Of a stretch of 64,000 bases of DNA, positions 21,095-31,208 are shown piece after piece (positions within the stretch are counted from its first letter, which is position 1; the number at the start of each line of letters is the position of its first letter). Source of the stretch: Balaenoptera acutorostrata (lineage: Eukaryota > Chordata > Mammalia > Artiodactyla > Balaenopteridae). The DNA lies in NCBI RefSeq assembly GCF_949987535.1, contig NC_080067.1, forward strand, positions 44,018,910 through 44,082,909, read 5' to 3'. Made by a program: the position numbers and the translations under genes. The notes under the pieces were generated by a model that saw only the letters and a program-made list of their open reading frames with translations, had not been told where the DNA came from and searched no databases.

Positions 21095-21310
21095 CTAAAT
21101 AGCTACTATGGACTGAGCAACAGAGGGCTGACGTTACCGCATTGAGCCTCTCTGCAGGGTAGGTATGGCTTCCATTTAGTGGGGGAGAAAATGAAGCCAC
21201 AGAGAGGCTGAAAGGCTTGCCCAAGCTCATACAACTTGCAAAAGGTTGGGCTGGGGTCTGAACCCCAGTCTGCAGGGCTCCAAAATTCAGGCTCCTTTCC
21301 CTCAGCACCT
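21095..21310 (-). repeat. MIR SINE
   Basis: The plus strand shows GAAAATGAAGCCACAGAGAG, CTTGCCCAAGCTCATACAAC and GGTCTGAACCCCAGTCTGCA, the reverse complement of MIR. Confidence 0.8.
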
Positions 21311-22031
21311 GAATGCTGCTCTGAGGTTGAGGAGAAAAAACACTCAAGTTGGGAGCAAAACTTCCTCTCCTCCTGCTCACCGCTGTTGGTTTTGGGCCCA
21401 TGACCAGCCCTTGCACCAGGGCCATCTCTGGGCACCACGTGGAGGGCAGGCATCAGCAGATCACTGTGAATAAGCAGAGAGCAGGGCCCGGTTGACATTT
21501 GGCTTTGCACATAGCAGTGGGAGAGTAAATGAGGGCAGACCTCTTTCCCACTCCCCTGGCATGAAGTGGGGCTTGTTCTGGGCTAGTGAGAGGGAGGCTC
21601 ACCCAAATGTTGGCTGAGTATTTCTAAGGTTACTTAAATGGAGCTAAAATGATAATAAAAATAATAAACTGCCAGATTCTTTCCCTTTATTCTAATTCCA
21701 AGTCTCTTACAAACTCTGTGCCTGTGGGCAATTTGGGGAAGTTGTATAACCTCCCCGAGGCTCATCTCTCCACTTTTATTTTTTGTTAATTTTTTATTTA
21801 CTTATTTAATTTATTTATTTTAAAAATTTATTTATTCGGCTGTGTCGGGTCTTAGTTGTGGCACTTGGGATCTTCGTTGTGGCATGTGGGATCTTTGTTG
21901 TGGCGTGCAGGCTCTAGAGCGCACGGGCTCAGTAGTTGTGACGTGCGGGCTTAGTTGCCCCGTGGCACGTGGGATCTTAGTTCCCCAACCAGGGATGGAA
22001 CCCACGTCCCCTGCATTGGAAGGTGGATTCT

Positions 22032-22343
22032 TTTTTTTTTTTTTTAAAGTTCTTTTTTTTTTTTTTAATTATTTTCTTTTTTTTTTTTTTTTTGGCTGCT
22101 TTGGGTCTTCGTTGCTGTGCGCAGGCTTTCTCTAGTTGCCGTGAGTAGGGGCTACTCCTTGTTGTGGAGCACAGGCTCTAGGCGCACGGGCTTCAGTAGT
22201 TGTGGCACATGGGCTCAGTAGTTGTGGCGCACGGGCTTAGTTGCTCTGCAGCATGTGGGATCTTCCTGGACCAGGGATCAAACCCGTGGTGTCCCCTGCA
22301 TTGGCAGGCGGATTCTTAACCACTACACCACCAGGGAAGTCCC
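22032..22343 (-). mobile_element. CHR SINE (inner), inserted in the outer copy
   Basis: A complete minus-strand copy with T-rich tail on the left, GGCTGCTTTGGGTCTTCGTT, repeated AGTAGTTGTGGC modules and a head ending CCAGGGAAGTCCC. It is bordered by GGAAGGTGGATTCTT (22018-22032) and GGAAGGCGGATTCTT (22344-22358), a target duplication with one difference. Confidence 0.88.
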
Positions 22344-22682
22344 GGAAGGCGGATTCTTAACCAATGTGCCACCAGGGAAGCCCCGGAAGGCAGATTCTTA
22401 ACCACTGTGCCACCAGGGAAGCCCCGGAAGGCAGATTCTTAACCACTGTGCCACCAGGGAAGCCCCGGAAGACGGACGGATTCTTAACCACTGGACCACC
22501 AGGGAAGCCCCGGAAGGTGGATGGATTCTTAACCACTGGACCACCAGGGAAGCCCCAGAAGGCGGATTCTTAACCACTGGACCACCAGGGAAGCCCCGGA
22601 AGGTGGATGGATTCTTAACCACTGGACCACCAGGGAAGCCCCAGAAGGCGGATTCTTAACCACTGGACCACCAGGGAAGCCC
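22344..22682. repeat. SINE-head minisatellite, 8 units of 41 or 45 bp
   Basis: Eight head-to-tail units begin GGAAGG and run through GATTCTTAACCACTG to CCACCAGGGAAGCCCC. Five are 41 bp; three are 45 bp because of a four-base GGAT/GACG-type insertion. Long and short units alternate in part, suggesting higher-order duplication. Each unit is the CHR head, reverse oriented. The array starts exactly at the right-hand target duplication of the inner SINE. Apparent peptides such as GPPGKPRK are by-products. Confidence 0.95.
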
Positions 22683-22797
22683 CTCTCCACTTTTAAAACA
22701 GGATCATAACTGCAGTGTGCTGTAAAACCCAATGCCTTGCACAGCGTTTGGCACAGAGAACAGCCTCAGTAAAGGTTTGATGTTTGTGTGAATGCAA

Positions 22798-22890
22798 TAT
22801 AGGGACTGTCTTGACTTATTTTGCTTTTCCTGTAGCACCTAGCATGCTCTGGACTTGTGCATGATTAATGAACATTTGTGACTTTGAGGT
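22798..22890 (+). repeat. L2-like 3' fragment
   Basis: CTGTAGCACCTAGCATGCTC then GATTAATGAACATTTGTG resembles the L2 tail ('cctagcacagtgcctggcac...aatgaatgtttgtt'). Confidence 0.45.
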
Positions 22891-22924
22891 TGTCTTTATA
22901 GTTAAGAATGAGGACAAGCGCCAT

Positions 22925-22979
22925 TAAAAACAAAAAACAAAAAACAAAAAACCCCCCAAAAAACAAACAGACAAAAAAT
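22925..22979. repeat. A-rich low-complexity run
   Basis: Repeated CAAAAAA units with an internal C6 run. It could be the decayed tail of an old retroposon, but no body is recognised on either side. Confidence 0.8.
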
Positions 22980-23794
22980 CAGCTCCACTTAAACACAGAG
23001 AAACTCCTGTTAAGAGAGCCCGTGATTTGCTGCAGAACCCATGGGGCGTTGTGGTATTGGAATTAATAATAGGTCTGTTAATTCTTTGCCTTTGCTCCGG
23101 CTGCCTTCCAAGATGTAATGTGGAATCCTGCTGTTTCTACTCCAGATAAATCATTGATAATCTTCAACCCAGTGAGGGGCAAGTCATGGGGACGTACTCC
23201 CGTGTCCACGTTGCTGATGAAATCAGATTTCTTGGAACCCATTTACCAGCGGCTTTGAATTGGCCAGATTGCTTGCTGAGCCTAAAATATTGCACACATG
23301 TGGCGACCTTGACTTGGCTGTTTCCATGAATCCTCTCTTCCCTTAAGCCATGGCTGACGTTTCCAAGTCGGATGGCAGGGATCGGGCTTCATCTTTATCT
23401 TTCCGCTAATAATTATTGTCCAGATCGGGCCCACTCTCTGTGCACGCTCACTTCCTGGTGTTGATTCTGCTCTGATGGGAGCAGAGAGGCTGGGGAGGGG
23501 AGAGGGAGGTGGCTGCAGGTGACTTTGAGGGCTGACACCTTCTCTTCTCTTCTTGGTACCTCCGCGGGGGCTACTTTTGGGTAGCAGAACTTTTTTTCCC
23601 CCACCTTCTGTCCACTCATCCATCTGTTCGTTCCTTTGTTTATCCATCCATTTATTTAAAACACATGAACTGAGACCCTGTTGAAGGGAAGCATTGTGGT
23701 GGCTGTGAGGGTACACAGAGAGGAGGGGAGATTTGGACTTGGCTTTTGAAGAGCTGAATGCAGGCAGAGAAAAGAGACATGAACCTAAATAGGG
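22980..23794. other. Repeat-poor sequence
   Basis: The first part (23040-23260) is AT-leaning and repeat-free with TTGGAATTAATAATAGG and AAATCATTGATAATC motifs, a possible conserved noncoding element. The rest has short frames without recognisable content. CATCCATTTATTTAAAACAC near 23645 may be an L2 scrap. Confidence 0.35.
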
Positions 23795-23945
23795 CTAACA
23801 CCCCCAAATGCCAACAGTGGTTACCTCCAGGTAGTACATTTGAGTGGTTTTTAATCTCTTCTTTGTGAGTGTCTATGTTTCTAATTTTTCCTTCAATAAG
23901 CATATATTAGTATTTGTGTAACAAGAGTTATTCAAAAGGTGAGTA
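23795..23945 (+). repeat. Ancient L1 3' end fragment
   Basis: CCAACAGTGGTTACCTCCAG, then TTTTTAATCTCTTCTTTGTG and TTTTTCCTTCAATAAGCATA follow the order of old L1M 3' UTRs. Confidence 0.55.
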
Positions 23946-24230
23946 CGTGGTAAACAGGTGCTAAGTGTACAGGGAGATGCAGATGAAAACACTGGGTAAG
24001 TAGAGAGGAGGAAAGTGGTATTTCCAGCCCAGGTGGATTTGAAAAGGCTTTAGAAGAAGGTCATCGTTAAGCTGGGCCTTGAGGCTGGAGGGAGACCTTG
24101 CAGTGGTTGTCTGTGGGGTACCCTGCCCAGCACCTCTCCTCTCCTCTCCTCTGACTAGCTTCCCTCTCTGTGGCCTGCTGACCTTGCCCTCATCCCCATG
24201 GTATCATGTGGCTCCTTAAGAAACGCCCTT
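23946..24230. other. Unassigned, possibly old L2-type sequence
   Basis: AAGCTGGGCCTTGAGGCTGG resembles a segment common in old mammalian repeats, but the match is too weak to name. A short CTCCT tandem run lies near 24137-24152. Confidence 0.3.
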
Positions 24231-24543
24231 GGGGCTTCCCTGGTGGCGCAGTGGTTGAGAATCTGCCTGCCAATGCAGGGGACACGGGTTCAAGCCCTGG
24301 TCCGGGAAGATCCCACATGCCGCGGAGCAACTAAGCCAGTGCGCCACAACTACTGGGCCTGCACTCTAGAGCCTGTGAGCCACAACTACTGAAGCCCACA
24401 TGCCACAACTACTGAAGCCCGCGTGCCTAGAGCCTGTGCTCTGCAACAAGAGAAGCCACCGCGATGAAAAGCCTGCTCACTGCAACGAAGACCCAACACA
24501 GCCATAAATAAATAAATAAATAAATTTATTTAAAAAAAAAAAA
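24231..24543 (+). mobile_element. CHR-type SINE, full length
   Basis: Head GGGGCTTCCCTGGTGGCGCA, three CACAACTACTG modules and an AAATAAATAAATAAA tail with a long A-run. Flanks AAGAAACGCCCTT (about 24218-24230) and AAGAAATGCCCTT (about 24544-24556) are a target-site duplication with one difference. The low divergence suggests a relatively young copy. Confidence 0.94.
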
Positions 24544-24556
24544 AAGAAATGCCCTT

Positions 24557-25639
24557 ATCTGAAAGCTTGGGAGGGCCCATGCTGGGGGCAAGCGGGAAAG
24601 CTAGAGCACAGATTTCAAAGGTGAGGGTTAGAAGGCCATGCCCTCTGCCCTCTCGTTCTATAGATTCCCTGAGTAAACCAAGAACAGGCAGCTAGATCCC
24701 AGGCCTCGCACAATTCCAGCTATGTGACATACTGGCAGCTGTACACGCAAATCATTTTGATCCCTCAACCTCTGCCCCCCACCCCACCCCGGCTTCAACA
24801 TCTTGTCTGCTCAAGAACAGTGTTCAGAGGATATCGGCTGCCACCCAGCTCAGGCGTTTCTCCTCGGGGAGGGGTCCCTGACCCCAGAAACACGCTCAGC
24901 CCAGATCGAATGGCCTGACTGTGACTCTCTGGCTGAGATGGGGGCTGTCTGGACGCGTGGGTGGAGGCAGCAAGGTCACGTGGCTTGTTTCTGCTTCATC
25001 TCACTCAGTTGCTTTAGCAACAGGAGACAGCAGGAGGCCAAGCACCACCCACCACGGCCTCATCCGTCAGTCCCTGGAGAGGCGCAGGGGGCGGAGGCAG
25101 CTCTCGGAAGTCAGGAGGCGAGGGTCCTGCCCAGGCTCTCCTGAGCCCTGGCTGGCTGCTCCCAACGACTTACCTCCTCCCTGGGCCCGTTCTAGACAGA
25201 ATGGGCGCCAAGCGCTCTCTGGACGCAGCTCAAGGAGGCGCAGAGGAGCACGGTCCGCTGGGGAGAAGACCGTACTGTTTCTGCTCTCGGTGGCTTTGGC
25301 AACTATTTGTCAGCCAGTCTTCTGCGACTTAACTTGTCCCTCGCCACCTGTGATGCAGAAATGTTTGCTGACCAAACAGGCGATTGAACTCCAAGGAGGC
25401 CAGCACTTGGCAGTGCCTGGCTTACCAGGATGGATATTTCTTTAGCTGGGGAAGGAGGTAAACCTGGCTTTGGTTCCTAAGCATGAACTTGTAGAAGAAA
25501 AGAGATTGAGATAAAAAATAATTATGAGCATCTCAACTCTACAAATATCTGTAACAAAAAAAATATATAAAATACCTTTGGCATGGTCTTTGAAATTCTC
25601 AGAAAATTGTTACATCCATTCTCGTGTCATGTTCTCATA
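24557..25639. other. GC-leaning repeat-poor sequence
   Basis: Contains a plus frame of 174 codons (24921-25445) with a chance-looking Arg-rich middle and a hydrophobic segment (VLFLLSVALAT). I see no homology, start context or splice evidence to support it. CpGs are modestly enriched at 25080-25270. Confidence 0.35.
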
Positions 25640-25795
25640 ACCATCCAGAGAGGCAGGCAGAGGAGATAGGATGACCTCCATGCTGCAGTGGAGGACGCTG
25701 AGTTCCAGGGAGGCCGAAGATCCCAGGGTTTCTTGGATAATGGCTGAGCCAAACCTGGACCTCTGCCTTCTGGCCTCAGGACCGTCTCCTTAGAC
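25640..25795 (-). repeat. MIR SINE, diverged
   Basis: GGAGGACGCTGAGTTCCAGG, TGGCTGAGCCAAACCTGGAC and CTGCCTTCTGGCCTCAGG follow reverse-complement MIR order. Confidence 0.6.
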
Positions 25796-25911
25796 ATGAC
25801 CCATGAGAGCTATTACAAAGCAGAAGCATTCTCCAGCCTTGTTTGTGGTCATGATTCTCGGACTTAACACACATCAGACATCTTTCTGAAGAAGAAAGAA
25901 AACAAAGGTGC

Positions 25912-26030
25912 ATTCATCCAACAAACAATTTTACTGCGCATCTCCTATGTGCCAAGCTCTGGGCTAGGCACCAAGGATTCAAAAATGAACAAGGTGTGGT
26001 CTCCACTTTGGAAAAGCTCCATCTATTAGG
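25912..26030 (+). repeat. L2 LINE 3' fragment
   Basis: CATCCAACAAACAATTTTAC, CTCCTATGTGCCAAGCTCTG and AAAAATGAACAAGGTGTGGT are the L2 3' landmark order. Confidence 0.72.
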
Positions 26031-26556
26031 CACTTACTCTTGCTTAATTAAATCTCCCATTTTGGTGTTGGATGGAATCACCAACCATGAGATCCTCAAA
26101 GTAAAACCTCCCACTCTGCAACCATTTTTGTATCCCAACAGAACTCCAGCAGGCTGCAGCTATGATAAGAAAAGGTACGCTTCTCCTAAAATTCCTGGGA
26201 GGGTAACCAGGAACAGGGAGCAAAGATGAAAAGACTTAAGCAGATGTTAAAGCCACCCCTGGCTCTGGGATGGGGCCTGGGCTGCAGGGAGGTGAGAGAG
26301 GCCCCTGGCTTGGTCAGGAAGTGCTTCCAGGAAACCAGTGGGAAGCAGCCCACTGGCCCAAGGCTCAGGGGCTGACAGGGCGTCGGAGAGGCAGCCTTGA
26401 GAACAGGTGCAAAGGGATGCCAAAGGAACCTGAAGTCCTTTCTCTGAACATGCACAGCCATTAAAGTCCCATTTCCACAGATGGGGACTTGGGGGCCACA
26501 CCCCACCTACAGCAAATCACTTTCTGACTTGATGTGTAGAATCTAAAAGGCAGAGG
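26031..26556. other. Repeat-poor sequence, no gene seen
   Basis: Both strands show short overlapping frames (up to 106 codons) with no recognisable domain. No repeat is recognised. Confidence 0.4.
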
Positions 26557-26665
26557 GGGACTTCCCTGGTGGTCCAGTGGTTAAGACTCCGTGCTTTCAC
26601 TGCAGGAGGCACAGGTTCGATCCCTGGTCGGGGAAACTAAGGATCCTGCATACCATGTGGCAGCT
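26557..26665 (+). mobile_element. CHR-type SINE, 3'-truncated
   Basis: Starts GGGACTTCCCTGGTGGTCCA, then CGTGCTTTCACTGCAGGAGG and GGTTCGATCCCTGGTCGGGG. It stops after CATACCATGTGGCAG without a tail, so the 3' end is lost or decayed. Confidence 0.85.
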
Positions 26666-27371
26666 TTGACAATGGGGGACCTGTCACTGCAGCCTAAGGA
26701 AAACTGTTTAGTATTTTACCTCTTTCCCTACATTGGGGCCAACCGTGCCTTGTCCTAGGAACAGAAAAAGTGTTCAACAGCTTTTAGACTCTCTTAAAGC
26801 AGCTTTTATCTGCTCAGTGACATGGCAGTGTGAGGACACATTTCCACCTGAAGAACCCAAACTTTCCAGGTCTAAATAGGGTTCCAATGATACACTCTTA
26901 ACTGACAGGAAACCATCTCTACCTTAGATTTCTGCTTTCCTCTGCAGAATTTGTAGCCCAGCACACACTGTGGGTTAACCTCGGCAGCCCCAAAGACACA
27001 AGGGAAAGGGATTCAGAAAAACCCCACGGCTGAGTGAGTTGATACAAGCAGGGACATCAGAAGGCAAGTTAGGGCTCAGGGGTTTCAGTTGTAATGTATA
27101 GGGATGCAACCCGTAACACAGGAAAAGAAATTCCTTGCGTTGTTTTGTTTTGTTTTGCTTATTAAGACCACCTCTCCCATCTTTAAAACAGCAAAGAAAT
27201 GCTATAAGACCTGGACCATTGGTGCAAGTGACAAGCGGAGTTGAATTATCCTCGTGTGATAATCATGCAAAATTAGACCTGGAAAGTGGAAGAGGCCTTA
27301 GAGATCATCTAACTGACTGATTATTTTTCTGTGAAGAATCTGAAGCCTCCATCATAAAAATAATAAGAGTG
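26666..27371. other. Repeat-poor sequence
   Basis: AGGCCTTAGAGATCATCTAA with GTGAAGAATCTGAAGCC near 27293-27348 resembles an ancient MIR-related repeat. A TTTTG tandem run lies at about 27139-27157. No gene was seen. Confidence 0.4.
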
Positions 27372-27668
27372 GGGACTTCCCTGGTGGTTCAGCGGTTAAG
27401 AATCCATCTTGCAATGCAAGGGACGCCAGTTCAGTCCCTGGTCAGGGAACTAAGATCCCACATGCCACGGGGCAACTAAGGCCGCATGCCCCAAGTAGAG
27501 AGCCCATGTGCCCTGGAGCCCGCGTACCACAACTAGAGAGAGAAAACCCGCATGAAAAGAGAGAGAAAACCTCCACAACTAGAGAGAAGACCGCGCACCG
27601 CAACGAAAGAGCCCACGTGCCGCAACTAAGACCCAATGCAGCCAAAAATAAATAAATAAAGAAATATT
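27372..27668 (+). mobile_element. CHR-type SINE, variant body
   Basis: Head GGGACTTCCCTGGTGGTTCA, TTCAGTCCCTGGTCAGGGAA, then a body with repeated CACAACTAGAGAGA modules instead of CACAACTACTGA, and an AAATAAATAAA tail. The body differs from the 24.2-kb and 30.4-kb copies, so it belongs to another subfamily. Confidence 0.92.
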
Positions 27669-27746
27669 AAAAATATAGTAAGCCTGGTTATCTACCATTT
27701 ATTGGCCTCCCACTCGGAGCCCAGTGCTTGTGTAAAGAACTTGTAC

Positions 27747-28222
27747 GAGTTTGCTAGTGTGGCTGTAACAAGGTACCACAAACTGGGGGGGGGGCTGGAC
27801 TTGAACAACAGCAATTTGTCTCACGGTTCTGGGGGCTACAAGTTTGAGATCAAGGTGTTGGCAGAATTGGTTCCTTCTGAGCACTGATTGAGAGAAGCCG
27901 TTTCATGCCTCTCTCTCCTAGCTTCCGGTGCTTTGCCAGCAATCTCGGGCATTCCTTGGCTTGTGGAAGCATCACCCTGTCCTCTGCTTTCATATTCACC
28001 TGGCGTTCTCCCTGAGCACATGCCTGTCTGTGTCCAAATTTCTTTTTTTAAATAAGGACACAGGTCAGATTGAATTAGGGCCCACCCTAATGACCTCATC
28101 TTCATTTAACTAACTGTATCTGCAATGACCCTATTTCCATATAAGGTTATATTCAGAGGTACTGGGGTTAAAGCTTCAACAAATGAATTTGGTGGGGGGA
28201 CACAATTCAACCCATAACAGAA
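27747..28222 (-). mobile_element. MLT1-type MaLR LTR
   Basis: The plus strand starts GCTAGTGTGGCTGTAACAAG and GTACCACAAACTGGGG and ends AATTTGGTGGGGGGACACAA, TTCAACCCATAACAG: the exact antisense of the MaLR ends. TAAGGACACAGGTCAGATTG and GGGCCCACCCTAATGACC lie between. It is a full-length solo LTR. Confidence 0.85.
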
Positions 28223-28329
28223 CTCTACTGACACTGTATCTGGTCCTCAGAGCAAGGCTGCAAGGTTGGCATGGTCCGTATTCTATGGATGGGTCAGGCC
28301 CCGCTCGAGAAGTGGGCAGCACCGAGGGG

Positions 28330-28480
28330 CACAGCCAGGTGGTTGTGAAGAGCTTGGAGTCTGGAGCCAGGCTGCCCGGGTTGGTGGCCCAGCCTCACCT
28401 CATGCGAGTTAATGAATGTGGGACATTGTTTCACCTCCCTGTGCCTCAGTGTCTTCGTCTGAAGAAACAGGGAGAATATA
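28330..28480 (+). repeat. MIR SINE
   Basis: GAAGAGCTTGGAGTCTGGAG, GGACATTGTTTCACCTCCCT and GTGCCTCAGTGTCTTCGTCT follow MIR order. A shorter antisense MIR-like scrap may precede it at 28235-28320. Confidence 0.75.
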
Positions 28481-28750
28481 ATTTCAAAACCTTAAAAGTT
28501 CCGAATGCCAAACATTATAACTCATTTGGCAGCAAAACCTGATCTGAAATAAACTCATTTGCTAGAGAAACCTGTCCTGAGTTACATGAGGCTACTTTAT
28601 TTATGCACTATATACATCTCACTACAGAAATATGAGTACGTTTGATTACAGGATGCTGTCACAGATGCTACAGGATATTATGCAGCCTACAGTACATGCA
28701 ATGCATTCGCTTTCTCAAGTCCCCAAGTTCTGACACACCAAACACTGCTC
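28481..28750. other. Unassigned AT-leaning sequence before the L1
   Basis: Contains TTTGATTACAGGATGCTGTC and internal similarity between AACTCATTTGGCAGCAAAAC and AACTCATTTGCTAGAGAAAC. It could be an old repeat I cannot name. Confidence 0.3.
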
Positions 28751-29116
28751 GCCTTGAATATTTTTTTTTGGATACATCTTTATTGGAGTATAATTGCTTC
28801 ACAATGCTGTGTTAGTTTCTGTTGTACAACAAAGCGAATCAGCCATATGCATACATATATCCCCATATCCTCTCCCTCTTGAGCCTACCTCCCACCCCTC
28901 TAGGTCGTCACAAAACACCAAGCTGATCTCCCTGTGCTATGCTGCTGCTTCCCATTGGCTATCTAGTTTGCATTTGGTGGTGTATATATGTCGATGCTAC
29001 TCTCACTTCATCCCAGCTTCCTCCTCCCCACTGTGCCCTCAACTCCATTCTCTATGTCTATGTCTTTATTCCTGCCCTGCCACTAGGTTCATCAGTACCA
29101 CTTTTTTTTTTTTTTT

Positions 29117-29809
29117 TTAGATTCCATATATATGCGTTAACATACATAAGATCATACTATACATACATAGTATACAAAAATAACATACATATTTGTTTTT
29201 CTCTTTCTGACTCACTTCACTCTGTATGACAGACTCTAGGTCCATCCACCTCACTACAGATAACTCAGTTTCGTTCCTTTTTATGGCTGAGTAATATTCC
29301 ACTGTATATATGTGCCACATCTTCTTTATCCATTCCTCTGTCAATGGACGTTTAGGTTGCTTCCATGTCCTGGCTATTGTAAATAGTGCTAAAATGAACA
29401 CTGTGGCACATGTCTCTTTTTGAATTATGGTTTTCTCAGGGTATATGCCCAGTAGTGGGATTTCTGGGTCATATGGTAGTTCTATTTCTAGTTTTTTAAG
29501 GAACCTCCATACTGTTCTCCATAGTGGTTGTATCAATTTATATTCCTACCAACAGTGCAGGAGGGTTCCTTTTTCACCACACCCTTTCCAGCATTTATTG
29601 TTTCTAGATTTTTTGATAATGGACATTCTGACTGGTGTGAGGTGATACCTCATGGTAGTTTTGATTTGCATTTCTCTAATAATTAGTGATGTTGAGCATC
29701 TTTTCATGTGCCTCTTGGCCATCTGTATGTCTTCTTTGGTGAAATGTTTATTTAGGTCATCTGCCCATTTTTGGATTGGGTTGTTTGTTTTTTTGATATT
29801 GAGCTCCAT
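29117..29809 (-). pseudogene. L1 ORF2 C-terminal region, broken
   Basis: Two overlapping-order minus frames encode typical ORF2 C-terminal motifs: an upstream piece with [20 protein letters not shown] and [16 protein letters not shown] (29546-29809), and a downstream piece with [17 protein letters not shown] and KKMWHIYTVEYYSAIKRNE (29117-29536). They are separated by a stop and/or frameshift. The cysteine-rich motif [15 protein letters not shown] is visible. Confidence 0.9.
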
Positions 29810-30084
29810 GAGCTGTTTGTATATTTTGGAGATTAATCCTTTGGCTGTTGTTTCATTTGCAAATATTTTTTCCCATTCTGAAGGTTGTCTTTTCGTCTTG
29901 TTTATGGTTTCCTGTGCTATGCAAAAGCTTTTAACTTTAATTAGGTCCCATTTGTTTATTTTTGTTTTTATTTTTATTACTCTAGGAGGTGGGTCAAAAA
30001 AGATCTTGCTGTGGTTTATGTCATGTCTATATTATGTCTGCCTACATTTTCCTCTAAGAGTTTTATAGTATCTTGTCTTACGTT

Positions 30085-31060
30085 TCAGTCTTTAATCCAT
30101 TTGGAGTTTATTTTTGTGTATGGTGTTAGGTAGTGTTCTAATTTCATTCTTTTACATGTAGCTGTCCAGTTTTCCCAGCACCACCTATTGAAGAGGCTGT
30201 CTTTTCTCCATTGTATGTTCTTTCCTCCTTTGTTGTAAATTAGGTGACCATATGTGCATGGGTTTATCTCTGGTTTTTCTATCCTGTACCATTGATCTAT
30301 ATTTCTGTTTTTGTGCCAGTACCATACTGTCTTGATTACTGTAGCTTTGTAGTATAGTTTGAAGCTGGGGCATCTGATTCCTCCAGCACCATTTTTCTTT
30401 CTCAAGATTGCTTTGGCTTGGGCTTCCCTGGTGGTGCAGTGGATAAGAATCTGCCTACCAATGCAGGGGACATGGGTTCGAGCCCTGGTCTGGGAAGATC
30501 CCACATGCCATGGAGCAACTAAGCCTGTGTGCAACCACTACTGAGCCTGCGCTCTAGAGCCTACGAGCCACAACTACTGAGCCCAAGTGCCACAACTACT
30601 GAAGTCTGCATGCCTAGAGCCCGTGCTCCGCAACAAGAGAAGCCACCGCAATGAGAAGCCCACACACCACAATGAAGAGTAGCCCCCACTTGCCGCAACT
30701 AGAGAAAGCCCACACGCAGCAACAAAGACCCAATGTGGCCACAAAAATAAATAAATAAATAAATAAATTTATTTAAAAAAAAAAAGATTGCTTTGGCTAT
30801 TCAGGGTCTTTTGTGTTTCCATACAAATTGTAAAATTTTTTTGTTCTAACTCTGTGAAGAATGCCATTGGTAGTTTGATAGGGATTGCAATGAATCTGTA
30901 GATTGCTTTGGGTAGTATAGTCATTTGCACAATATTGATTCTTCCAGTCCAAGAACATGGTATATCTCTCCATCTGTTTATGTCATCTTTGATTTCTGTC
31001 ATCAGTGTTTTATAGTTTTCTGAGTACAGGTCTTTCGCCTCCTTAGGTAGGTTTATTCCT
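30085..31060 (-). pseudogene. L1 ORF2 post-RT region, interrupted by SINE
   Basis: The minus frame at 30085-30380 gives [19 protein letters not shown] and [20 protein letters not shown], and 30769-31002 gives [20 protein letters not shown] and [19 protein letters not shown]. The two are parts of one ORF2 stretch separated by the SINE at 30419-30783, with further lesions. Confidence 0.9.
30419..30783 (+). mobile_element. CHR-type SINE inside the L1
   Basis: Head GGGCTTCCCTGGTGGTGCAG, a complete module series and an AAATAAATAAATAAA tail. It is flanked by perfect AAGATTGCTTTGGCT repeats (30404-30418 and 30784-30798). It is the longest plus-strand copy and must postdate the L1. Confidence 0.97.
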
Positions 31061-31208
31061 AGGTATTTTATTCTTTTTGTTGCAATGGTAAATGGGATTT
31101 TTTCCTTAATTTCTCTTTCTGATTTTTCCTTGTTAGTGTATAGGAATGCAAGAGATTTCTGTGCATTAATTTTGTATCCTGTAACCTTACCAAATTCACT
31201 GATTAGTT

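Larger units (their letters stand above)
21779..22682 (-). mobile_element. CHR SINE (outer), split by a second SINE
   Basis: The tail is at the left (TTATTTATTTTAAAAATTTA) and the body runs to the head at the right (CCAGGGAAGCCCC). The 13-bp flanks CTCTCCACTTTTA match perfectly at 21766-21778 and 22683-22695, so all inserted DNA between belongs to this event plus later changes. It is interrupted at about 22031 by a second SINE, and its head segment has been tandemly amplified. Confidence 0.88.
21680..22795 (+). repeat. MIR SINE, split by a nested SINE/minisatellite block
   Basis: The left part (about 21690-21778) reads TGCCTGTGGGCAATTTGGGG, then ACCTCCCCGAGGCTCATC. The right part (about 22683-22795) resumes with AAACAGGATCATAACTGCAG and ends with GGCACAGAGAACAGCCTCAG. 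Joined across the insertion they make one ordinary MIR. The flanks share CTCTCCACTTTTA, the target duplication of the inserted SINE. Confidence 0.75.

Noticed and set aside
22344..22682. Regular direct repeats reminiscent of a CRISPR array
   Set aside because: Units are contiguous without unique spacers, derived from a SINE, in a mammalian genome.
22364..22732. Repetitive peptides (GPPGKPRK and SLVVQWLRI types) on both strands
   Set aside because: They are translations of the SINE-head minisatellite and of CHR heads; the SLVVQWLRI type also appears in other CHR copies.
24231..24310. tRNA gene suggested by A- and B-box-like sequence in CHR heads
   Set aside because: The heads are tRNA-derived parts of SINEs with no cloverleaf or anticodon arm that could function.
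24921..25445. Secreted protein suggested by a hydrophobic segment in a 174-codon frame
   Set aside because: The hydrophobic stretch is internal, the flanking sequence is low-complexity Arg-rich, and there is no homology or start context.
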